A DNA stretch of 64,000 bases from Nectonema munidae. Taxonomy: Eukaryota; Nematomorpha; Nectonematoida; Nectonematidae. The position numbers and the translations under genes were made by a program. Every line of letters starts with the position of its first letter. Position 1 is the stretch's first letter. Of this stretch, positions 12,205 through 22,122 are shown in pieces. Location of the stretch: NCBI GenBank assembly GCA_030549495.1, contig JAUIRK010000728.1, forward strand, positions 326,563-390,562, written 5' to 3'. A model generated the notes under the pieces. It searched no databases. It was given only the letters and a program-made list of their open reading frames with translations, and was not told the DNA's origin.

Positions 12205-12740
12205 TCTTTAAGAGGTCGAAATTTAACCATTGACCGTTGGTATACCTCTATAGAGATAGCTGATTGGCTCTATAAAAAGGATGAACTATAGTCAGTACAA
12301 TAGAGAAGAAGAAAAGGTATTCCGTAAAGTATAAAAAGTTTAGATAATAGAGATGAATTTTCTCATAAGTTTTGCTGGGATATAGGTAGAGAATTTTTAT
12401 CAATTCATAGTTATGTAGTATTTTCTAAATCAAAAGGAAAGAAAAATGTATTAGTTTTGACTTCCAGACCCCCCCCCCCTCCTCCCCATTTTAGGAATTG
12501 CAGTAGACGATGAAAAAAGTAAACTTGCAATTTTTAAACAGTACGATTTTTCCAAGGGTGGAACGGATGTAGTCGATCAGAGAATAAGAAATTATTCCAA
12601 AAATAGAAAAACAAAAAAATGGACAGTAGCACTTTTTCTTATCTATTAGATACGGCAAGAGTAAATGCAGGTACTATTTTTGCTTTTAATAATGAGAAAA
12701 ACCCAAGAAATTTAAATTTCTTTTAAATGTTTTTGAAGAA
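12205..12740 (+). pseudogene. piggyBac-type transposase relic 1
   Basis: Frame-shifted pieces in order read GRNLTIDRWYTSIEIADWL (equivalent of the GxxVTxDNFFTS motif with its catalytic Asp kept), then SKGKKNVLVLTS, then DFSKGGTDVVDQ...KWTVALF (the family's GGVDxxDQ and KKWW block). A run of C at about 12470 interrupts the reading between the last two. Stops and frameshifts make it inactive. Confidence 0.7.
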
Positions 12741-13404
12741 ATGTTTTTTTGAATCTTGATTATCAAAATGACAAATTTTCGAATAAAGTTTTTCTCTTTT
12801 TTTTTAAACTATTATTATTATCCTTGACAGTTTTTAATAAGAGATCATTTACTTTTTTTTAAATACTGCCAGAAATTATTAAATAAAATAGCAAATTTTA
12901 TGCAGAAAACTCATGTTGAGGTGAAAATATTCTTCATTTTAGAGAAACGATACGACAACCAAATGATTAGATATAAAAAAACGATTAAAATTTTATTATA
13001 AATAAATTATGTTTCAACTTTATCATCTTCGTTCATTTGTATATTGTTTGATTATACGTATAAAACTTTCTCAAAATGGTCAAACACGAAACTTATTTAA
13101 ATTGACCGATTCAGCTTGTTTCGAGATATTGTAGAGTGAATGAACGTATAAACGAACTCCTTTTCTCCTTCAAATAAAATGATGCGCATCAAAATATGCC
13201 TCTACAGTATTTAATTAATTTCATTAAAAAAAATCGCCTCATTGAATTCGGTATAAAATCACGTTTTTAGTTCTATATCATTTTCAGTTATATTTTCTTT
13301 TTATGCAATTTTGTTTTCCCTACTTATAATTTTATTTGTTCTGTGACAAAATAAATTACATATATACTATATAGCTACGTATAAGTATTTAATCACGAAG
13401 CCCT

Positions 13405-13525
13405 TTATTTCAGTTGAAGCGTCATATGTCAATCATTTTTTGACAGTTATGAATAATTTTTATAAAAAAATGAACATCACTATTGGATTCAGTCTACTTG
13501 AAAATGCGTACATATATGTAAAACA
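13405..13525 (-). repeat. satellite B unit, inverted
   Basis: The reverse complement contains attttcaagtagactgaat, gatgttcattttttt, ctgtcaaaaaatgattgac and atatgacgcttcaact, the ordered blocks of satellite B. It directly abuts the satellite A array. Confidence 0.7.
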
Positions 13526-13529
13526 CCTG

Positions 13530-14130
13530 ATTTGCAAATTTGATTCACGCTTACAAGTGTTTTCAAATTCTAAATGCAAAAAAATCCATAAATGAAATTG
13601 GCATTGTTGATTTGTTATAAAAGCGTGTATATTTCATGTAAAATTTTAATTAATGTTCTCGGAGACAGATTTTAAAAATAAACCGCAAATTTGTTTCCCA
13701 CTTATAAGTATTTTGAAATCCAAATGAATCTATAAATGAAATTGGCATTATTGATTTGATATGAAAATGTGTATATTTCATGTAAAATATGAATGAGTGT
13801 TCTCGAAGATAGGTTTTAGAAATAAACAGCAAATTTGTTTTACATTGATTAGCATTTTCAAATTCTAAATGCAAAAAGAATTTATAAATGAAATTGGGAT
13901 TGTTAATTTGTTATAATAATGTGTATATTCCATGTAAAATTTGAATGAATGTTTTCAGAGACAGATTTTAGAAGTAAACCGCAGATTTGTTACATACTTA
14001 TAGGTATTTTCAATTTCTAAATTTCAAAAATAAGTCCAAAAATGAAATCAGTATGCCCGATTTGATATAAAAAAATATATTTCATGTAAAATTTGAAGGT
14101 ATATTTTATTAGATATATTTCTCATCAATC
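13530..14130. repeat. satellite A array, about four 150-bp units
   Basis: The block aatgaaattggcattgttga recurs at 13591, 13735, 13887 and (as aatgaaatcagtatgcccga) 14041, giving periods of 144-154 bp. Each unit also has a tataWWWatatttcatgtaaaat block, a gttYtcRgagacagRttt block and an aaataaaccgcaaatttg block. Open frames here are repeat artefacts. Confidence 0.8.
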
Positions 14131-14547
14131 AAAATTTTGATTGACATTTCCCAAAAAGTAACCATGATTTTGAAAAAAATTAAACTATAGAGTGTTATGT
14201 GTTCAAAACTGTATATATTTATAAATTTTCAAACGAGTATATAATATAGAACCAAAGTTATAAGCTTAACTATAGAGATACTGTCAGAATTTTGCTGAAA
14301 AAGTTTAACTGTTGATTTTGATTGACAGATTAAGGCATGAAAAGGTCATTCAACTGCCATGAAAATGGTATCAAAAAATGCAGCTATCAATTTTACTTGT
14401 AGAAACTACCAGCAAAATCCAAATCCCTAAAAAGGCCTTCATCTCTATGTCATCCAAAGCGATCCAATTCTTACCAAAATAACACGTCCTTTTTTGTTGA
14501 CGTTTTCGATAATAATCTTTTTAATTTTTTGAGGGAAAACAGTTGCA

Positions 14548-14824
14548 ATGAAGACGCTTCATCATCGGCTCTCTAAAGAGCGCAATGTGTGGGTCCAGGT
14601 ACGTCCCGGATTATATTTGACGCAACACGTCTTCCACGCGAAGGAAAAGGCTTAGTATACTCCAATCAATTTTGTTATCCTTTGATTTTTCAGCCAAGCA
14701 TTCCTTTTCAACAAAACTTGCTTCACTTTAGGAAGAAGAATTGACCTCCATAAATGAGACATTATCTCAACTTTCGGACGTATATTCAGCATCTGATATA
14801 TCTGACGCAGTATTATATCCTTGA
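14548..14824 (+). CDS. unidentified small two-exon ORF (47 aa), tentative
   Basis: Exon 14548-14598 (MKTLHHRLSKERNVWVQ) ends at a consensus CAG|GTACGT donor. A TTCACTTTAG acceptor at 14731 opens 14732-14824, reading EEELTSINETLSQLSDVY and ending ISDAVLYP stop, joined in phase 0. Local GC rises above the surroundings. A second frame across 14403-14570, entered from an acceptor at 14402, is also open (KLPAKSKSLKRPSSLC...NEDASSSAL stop), so the true frame and 5' structure are uncertain. I do not recognise the protein. It could be the tail of a host gene or a transposon relic. Confidence 0.25.
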
Positions 14825-14829
14825 TTTGG

Positions 14830-16220
14830 GAATACGTCAGATTATTTTTGGATTTGACATTTTATTTGATGCTTGTACAAAAATGATTTATACAGAAAAA
14901 GAAACTTAGTTTTGAAAGAACAAAAGGTAAATATAAAAGATTTCAGAAAGACAAAGGATTACAACACGTAAAAATGCACACCTATTTTTTACAGCAACTT
15001 TAAAGCATTCCTATTATCATTGAACAAATAAGATGAAGCAGAATGTGGACACGAGTTTGTATCAGAAAAAAAATTGAAAATGATGCAAACAACTTCGGGT
15101 AAGTTTTTCTAAGCAATCATCTTTATTGCATTCCTATGCCTACAAAGATTCAAAATGTTCAAGCTGTAATTATATGTCATGTACCATGTGTGTGTGTGTG
15201 TGTGCATAATAGTTTGTACAATATACAATTATTATTATCTTCATGCTATATATTATATATAAGTGACAGCTTTCGTAAAGTGAATATATCGAAAGGAATT
15301 TTTCTTTTACTTTTGTTGCCTATATGTATTGACATACTTATAACTAACTGTTCCACAGATGATTGTACTGCGAGTACTCAAATTTGAAATGGTTAAAAAG
15401 GCTTCTTACTACAAAAACTACATATTTTTCAATATAATTATTTACGCTACAGACCAAATGGACCCAAAGGGGCCATGTGATACTTTTTTTTATTATAGAG
15501 GAAATGTCAGTAAAACATTTAAAAAGGAACAAAGGTCACTTACAATCAAAGTCATAAAAAGACTTCAAAAAGTTTGACTAAGTGCTAATGAAGATGTAAT
15601 TAAATTTTATTATGGGTCCAAATGATCCCGAAGGCGTAACAAGGATAAGTTCATATAAAAAAATTTTGGAATTTAAGTTTGCAGAATTTAACTTCGCCAT
15701 TTGTCTCGTGAAAATTTCTAGCTTCACACCAAACCTATCCTACGAAAAGTTTGCTTCCTAAACAAACTGTTATAGGCAAAAATTTCAGTGTAATATTTAT
15801 TAAGTCAAAATTGAAGATAACCTCTTATCAATTAGAATCAGATTTCATTATTCATAAGCTTTTTTAGATATGAAAACTAATTTTGTAATGGGGAGGGGCG
15901 AGAGGCATCCTCCTATTTTATCTAATAATGAAAAAAATGCATGCTGGAAAATGCTATCATTCCATGTGTTTTCACGATGAATTTTGAAAACTTTTTATCA
16001 AAAACAAGAAACATCTTTTGTTTCGTGCAATTCTTTTTAAATTTATTCAAAAACTCCTTCTTGACATTCTCCTTGAAAATGTTATACATTTTACTTTTAT
16101 CAATTTGACAAATGCGACGCTTTCTTTTTTTAAAAAAGTTCAAAACTTCTCAAATATGGCTCTCGTCACTATCAAACTTCTCAACCCTTAAAATTAAATA
16201 TGTAAACTGCTCGAAGAAAC
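14830..16220. other. intergenic stretch with a (TG)9 microsatellite at 15187-15204
   Basis: There is nothing else I can assign. Overlapping open frames at 15344-15577 on both strands have no recognisable domain. The string tccaaatggaccc or its complement appears at 8766, 15456 and 15613, perhaps a short dispersed element. Confidence 0.35.
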
Positions 16221-16225
16221 AAGAT

Positions 16226-16700
16226 TAGAGATGTATTGGATGTGAATTTTTTTACATCCACGGAAGCGGATATTTGATTTGACAATGCGGATATCCAAAA
16301 TAAATTTTTATGCTGTTATAAAATATTTTTAAAAAGTTATAGGTTTTATATTTTACAGTATCTTACTATTTTAATCCCTTTTTTACTGTTTTTACTAGAA
16401 TTTAAAGACATAACAAATCTTGTAAGTTTTAAACAAAAAAAATACGAAAAGTTTCAATAGATATTTATAAAAATTGATTTTAAATTGTGGATGCGAATGC
16501 GGATGTTAACATGAAAAAAAAGTTCCTATTTTGGAACATAAGTAATTTCATCTTCGTCTGCTTTTTTCAATGACTTTGAATATAAATCGTCTGCGTTTTT
16601 TTAGATATCGTCTGCTTTGCTTGGTCTTAAATGGGTTAACATATGAAATAATTCGCGGATGAGAATGTAAAATTTTTTGCGGATATCCGATACATCTCTA
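16226..16700. mobile_element. MITE with tagagatgtat-type inverted ends, carrying a nested MITE
   Basis: The left end tagagatgtattggat (16226) is inverted at the right end as atccgatacatctcta (to 16700), and subterminal ggatgtgaa/gcggatatcc blocks repeat inside. A related copy lies at 52449-52766. The segment 16506-16639 inside it is a separate TTAA-ended element, so this one was the host of a nested insertion. No clear target duplication was seen. Confidence 0.6.
16506..16639. mobile_element. piggyBac-type MITE, copy 1 (TTAA-flanked)
   Basis: It is bounded by TTAA at 16506-16509 and 16636-16639. The internal sequence (ttcctattttggaacataag, cgtctgcttttttcaatgac, agatatcgtctgctttgc) is nearly identical to the element at 47406-47543. 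The right end keeps the family's ggtcttaaatgggttaa, while the left terminal repeat has decayed. Confidence 0.75.
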
Positions 16701-17413
16701 ATTGTGATTAACCTTCTTAAGCATAATACGAGCATATAGCCTTACGGCTGAAAGTGCTTTGATATCTCAAACCAACCAACATATGAAATACTTACCAAAA
16801 CAAAATTTGAAATTTTCCTGATGACCTAAAAAAAGAAAAGCAAGAGAGAATCTTAATGTTATAAAGAATGCCTTCTTTGTCGCATGCCTCGTTTTTTCTC
16901 CTTTATTTAATAAAAACAAATACAAATTTGAAGCGTAATTCTGTTTTCTTTTATATTATTAATTAATAACTTCTATACACAAACTATGTGATGGTTAATT
17001 TTATCTTATAGAAGTTGCGGTCCATTTGGCGAAATATTTGTTTGGTTAAAATGTCTCTTGGCTAATTGTCCATTCTGCTAAATGTGAATCAAATTCAGCA
17101 TTCACAAAATTAATTTTAGATTTTTATGTATTGTATGTAATCATGCACTTTTTTTATCACATCAAAGCATAAATAAAATGTTATCATTTTACCTAAGAAA
17201 AAGAAACTTGTTTTTGGTTGGTGAAATGTAAACACATTTCAAAAAATAAGCTCATATGAAATGAAATTATAAAAACAATGTAGCAATTAAACAATGTAGT
17301 AACTTTGACTTTGAATCTTTATGATAAAGGTTAATGGTATTTCATATAGGGTTAGTGGTGTTTTCATCGAAAAAAGTACTAATTTGGAGCTAACATCGAG
17401 CTATGGATAATCT

Positions 17414-17476
17414 AGCATAGCAGAAGCGAGGCTTAAACCCGGAACTTCAGATCGATAGCAGCGCTAACCACTTACG
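17414..17476 (-). mobile_element. tRNA-like SINE head
   Basis: The reverse complement reads taagtggttagcgctgc (A-box-like) followed by ccgggtttaagcctcgc (degenerate B box) at tRNA-like spacing. It differs from the copies at 2721, 6918 and 26411 and may be a second SINE family. Confidence 0.4.
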
Positions 17477-18895
17477 TTTTGATAAAAACGAACAAGTCAG
17501 TTTAAACTTTTAAATAACAACTTTTCACGATAGAAAATATAAGAAAAAAATTCGAAAAAGTGGCACAGCCCCCCCCCCCCTCCCCCCAATTTTTGACCAA
17601 GATTTTGACCTGGGGTACACTTATTTAAAGAATAGTACATTTAAAACATTTCAAAAATTATTTATAGAAATTGTTTACTTTTGATGAAATTAAAATTGCA
17701 AATTCGAAGCATGTGACTTTCAAGTGTTTAAAGCTTTTCTGAAAGAGATTAATTTGCAAATTTTTAATTCAAATGAAAATAAATATAGGATATTCCCTCT
17801 TTCTTTTTTATTTTGGAAAAGGGTTTGTAAAATTGAAATCTTTTTTTTAAAAAAAACTTGAAATGTAAAAATTGAGTTAAATTGGGAGAACATTTTTTCA
17901 AAGTGCCATTTACAAACTTTCATTTATGTCAACGGTGAATAAATGTTTCTTTGAAATAATAAAACCAACAGATCGTATACATCCTTTTAGAATTTATCCT
18001 TTCAGCTGTATACTAATGGATACCAATGATTCGTTTATTTGTCCTGAATCTTATGTCATATACTATCTTGTCCTTAGGTTGTATAATTATATTACTTTAC
18101 ATGCGCAAATAAACTTTTTTTCTTCTTCTTCTTCCATATATAATGTACTAAAAAGAAAATCCTCTCAGCAAACTTTCCAAAACCACAACTCAAAATAGAT
18201 GGCAAACGTTTAATACTTCCTCCCACAAATATTCTTGTTTGCTCAAAAATTTACTTTTTCAAAACTTCAATTTTCTTGACAAAATTACTAATGATGCTTT
18301 TTGTTTCCATTTGTCACTACATTCCATTTTCACATCTTTCTTACTTTAGTTTTATCAAGGTAGAATGCCTTACCATCACTTGCCTTCCTCTATCCTTTCC
18401 AGTGCCCTTGTCCATTTATAAAGACGTTTTTGAAATATTTATGGGAAGAAGTCAGTGTGCTCACACTATCCAGAAGTATATTTTGAGTAGAAATGGATTT
18501 TGAATGCAATCTTGATAAAGTTTGCAGATTCGCTTTCTCATTTCGGACGCTCTTTATGAAATAGATTGCAATTGTGTCGATGGCTAAAAGCTAGTTTTAT
18601 TTTTATCAATTTATATGGGTTGATATATCATATTCAGTGCGGGTAAAATGTTTCTAACTCCGTTAACTAATGTAAATATCAACTTACCACGTTAAACAGT
18701 GTAAATAGCTTTGGCATGAAGTCCACTTTAGATATAAATGATTATTATGAAAAATAAATTTAAAATATTTTTGTCAAAAAAAGTTCAAATCAGAATTTTG
18801 GTACCTCTCATTCTTAAAATATTATCAATATTGTCTCTGTTGTCGCAAGGGTACAGTAGCATATTAGATTAAAAAGCCTCAAACGTAAATAAAAA
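17477..18895. other. intergenic stretch
   Basis: A C-rich homopolymer run lies at 17568-17588 (two C tracts split by one T). Open frames of 67-90 codons at 17720-18503 show no domain or exon structure. Nothing else was identified. Confidence 0.35.
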
Positions 18896-18898
18896 TTT

Positions 18899-19312
18899 TA
18901 CATAAAATCTTTTGAAGATTAGCATGAGAGAAGGAAGCAACTTGAAAACTGATTGAAAAGACAACGCGTGATCAAAAGAAATAATTATAAAAAAAGAAGT
19001 ATGAATCTTGATTGAATGGAAGATCTACCATGCTTGAATGAACTAGGAGAAAAATCTTATCAGCTAAAATTTCAATGACTATTTCGCTAAGATGGAAAAG
19101 AAATCTGAAAATTTTGAACAAGTGAAAGTTATCGAAACTCATACAGATGCCAATATGTAAAGATTTAGTCACTATCAAGATAATTTTAAATTTTAATTGA
19201 ATTTGTCCATTTTTTTCTTTTGCAGGAAAGAAAAAGTCTTTTAGATCGAGAAAGTGGATAAATTTTTGTAAATGAACAGTGGACAATACGAATGATTTCA
19301 TCAGAAAAAACT
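18899..19312 (-). repeat. long dispersed repeat, arm 2
   Basis: This is the inverted counterpart of 9845-10312. On the minus strand it keeps a 109-codon frame (18972-19301) with KNGQIQLKFKIILIVTKSLH near its centre. The same region of arm 1 carries stops. It may be a decayed coding segment of an unrecognised mobile element. Confidence 0.7.
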
Positions 19313-19561
19313 TTTGAACAAAAATTGTTTGATAAAAATTCAGGTTGAATGAAAAATATATATATAAAACCTAAAGGTTATAATTGCACAAAGGGGTGCA
19401 TATTGTGATTTAAGTTTTATTTTCAATGAGTATTTGATCCAAATACTATATTTTACTTTAAAAAATGTAATTTTTTGTTTGAAACATATTGATTAAGTGT
19501 CAAAATGTAATTTTTACTTTCAAAAAATTTATTAAACAATCTGATTATTAAAAATGAAATT

Positions 19562-20720
19562 GATTGAAACAGTGCATATATGAAGCGGGACATTACATTT
19601 TATACACTTTTTCTTTGTACCTTTTTTAGAAAAGCCATACGTTTTTTGCGTGCTGAAGTTTCCAAAGTCATGGTCAAAAGCATCAAAACGAACTTCAGAT
19701 GTCACTCTGCTAGTGAAAACTTTCAGCATATGAATTTTCGGAAAAGACAAACACTTCAAAAAAAGAAGAGTTTATAATATCTCGAATAAATGCTAGTTGA
19801 TCAAGAAGATATTCATCGTCAGCCAAGCATTCTGAATACAAGCATGAAAAGCACATCTAAAAAAAGGAAACAACCATTTTTTTCAGACGAACTGACATTT
19901 GGTATTGCACACTGTTTTGATTTGCTCTATCAACTCCCCCATCAACTTGAAATATTAAGTTTGGTTGTTTTACTTCTATTACTTTGTTGAGAGAACGTGA
20001 CCATCTTTTAACAGAAGTAATGGGTTTGACTCCAAGGCAATTTGAAGCAACATTAACCAAATTGATATCCTTCCATTTTACAAGCGATATTTTTGAATGT
20101 CTATCATAAAAACTTTCGTAGCATCATCTTTCTTTTTTGGAGATGTCTTTTTTCGGAGTAAATGGACAGTTTTCTAATGTCTTCTCTAATTACACCAGTT
20201 GCTTTGAGTCCAAAACTTGAGAGCGTGTCTAATAAGTGTAAAGAACAAAAATAATTGTCCATTGAGATATGATAATTATTTTTTTCTAGCTTTGAAACAA
20301 GCTCCTTCACTACACTTCCTCCAAGAGCAAGATTTTTAGCCAAATAATTTAGTTTTCCTTCATAAGGAATTATCTGTGAAATATGGCCATCACTAGTACA
20401 CATTGTCCATGTTTTATAGCCAAATCTAATTGGTTTGTTTCGAAGGATGTCGACCATAATACTCAATCATTGATTCATCAACGCAAAGATTTTCGCACAC
20501 CAGCATAAATTTAATAAACCTTTTATAGATTAAATTATAAAATGGCATAATTTTAGCTAATTTACTTTTTGAAAGATTTAAGTTGTCAGCTAGGTGAAAG
20601 TAAGTCAATATTTTTTAAAATTGATTTCTACTGAATGAGCAACATTATGACAATCATCTTTCTGCTCCCAATATAGCCTTGTTTTGCATATTGGATCATA
20701 CCCACTTATCATCAAAAAAA
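19562..20720 (-). pseudogene. piggyBac-type transposase relic 2 (largest)
   Basis: On the minus strand, in order: YWEQKDDCHNVAHSVEINF and LTYFHLADN, LCVDESMIEYYGRHP (family CxDEsMxxFKGR), IRFGYKTWTMCTSDGHISQI (KPxxxGxKxW), HISMDNYFCSLHLLDTL (catalytic DNYFTS motif), then GGVDRANQNSVQYQMSVRL (GGVDxxDQ) and CIKCNVPLHI, the C-terminal zinc-binding Cys motif. The order and content are those of a nearly full piggyBac protein, but at least three frame changes and internal stops make it inactive. TTAA ends were not located. Expected activity when intact: cut-and-paste DNA transposition at TTAA. Confidence 0.82.
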
Positions 20721-20792
20721 GCTTCTTTCATCATTTTCAATTTTAAAGTTCAAGTCATGTTTACAACTTGAGGCACACAGATTAGTTTGGTT

Positions 20793-20827
20793 TGTATGTC
20801 ATTTTGCATTACACAAAATGACATACA
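20793..20827. repeat. perfect 14-bp inverted repeat (hairpin)
   Basis: tgtatgtcattttg (20793-20806) and caaaatgacataca (20814-20827) are exact inverted copies separated by 7 nt. It lies just upstream of the piggyBac relic on that relic's strand. It may be a subterminal repeat of the element, but no TTAA was paired with it. Confidence 0.7.
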
Positions 20828-21606
20828 CACTTCCAGGTATACATTCACATATTCACTCACAAACTCTCATAAACGTAATCAAACACTTACAGACACAGGC
20901 TTGATCCAAACACTTTTTGGTAACTAATGATAAACGCAAGAATATTAAATGAATTTATAGACTTTTTTGTATCAAAGAGAAAAAATAAAGCCAAATGAAG
21001 ATTTGACAATGATCGTGGTAAAAATGATTGCTGTAATAACCATAGTATCAGCAGTACATTAGTGTGTCATATCTAAGCAAAACGCAGCCTGTATGTGTTT
21101 TTGAATAATATATGATTCGTCATGCAAATAAGGAAAAAGAATCAAACAAAAAGTCAATCAAATGACAATAAGTGTGTCCAAGCAATATATATATTTTGTT
21201 GAAAATAGGTTTCAAAGCAAAAAAGAGTAGTGTTATAAAACATGAACCCCTTTATGACATTATAACTTAAAAATGATTGTAATATTTTGAAATTTTCGAT
21301 GTTCTCCAAATTTTCTCTTCCATCTCAAAAGAACTTTCAAAAGTGAATCAATAGTTTTTAGAATTAATGTGTCGTCTTTTCAATCCTGCTTACGTTAGCC
21401 CTTAATTTTACATAGAAAAATTTGTAAACAAATTATAAGGTAAAAAAGAAATTGCTTCCCTGTGTTTTTATAGCCAGAGAAGGCCTTATTGACACCGAAG
21501 TTTCAGAAAAATAAAAATTTGACTCCAATATTCCTCAATTTTCATGAATGGAAATCTTGTTCTATTACCAAGATTTCACAGTTAAATCCTAGAAAGAATA
21601 ATGATT

Positions 21607-21745
21607 TTAACCCGTTAACGACCAGAATAATCAGACGATATCTATATAGTACAAAGCAGATTTGTATTAAAAAGCATTAATAAACGCAGACAATTTACAT
21701 TTTTGTAAAGTCGACATATGTCGACTGTGGTCGATAACCGTTTAA
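21607..21745. mobile_element. piggyBac-type MITE, copy 2
   Basis: TTAA at both ends (21607-21610, 21742-21745). The left terminal repeat TTAACCCGTTAACGACCA matches the inverted right end TTAAACGGTTATCGACCA. Internal blocks cagacgatatct and aaacgcagac are the reverse-orientation equivalents of the 16506 and 47406 copies. Confidence 0.8.
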
Positions 21746-22122
21746 CTTAACAAGTGAATTTAAGAAGATTCGAAGATGTCTTCCGTCTTCAACATCTCAT
21801 AAGAAATAAGGATTTAAATTTGTCAACTTTTATCATTTCAAATTAAGAAAGAAACGTATTGAAAAAAATATATTTATATGCAAAAAGATTTCTAAAATAA
21901 AATTAGTAATATTTATAAAATGATATATGCACATACGAAATAAAAATGTTATGCGATATTTAGTAAAAATCCCTATATATAATAATAAATAAATAAATAA
22001 ATGTGCATATATGAAGTAAAATCTGTTATTCACCCACGAATACTTATAAATATTTTTCTTCATTTTTGAACAACACTTTTTTAAAGAATATGGCACACTC
22101 TCTTTGTGGGTATATAAATGAT

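Noticed and set aside
13650..13874. 74-codon minus-strand ORF
   Set aside because: It lies wholly within the 150-bp satellite A array and its protein repeats with the same period.
20104..20608. Domesticated piggyBac gene
   Set aside because: Catalytic motifs are spread over different frames with stops, and no exon borders restore a continuous protein.
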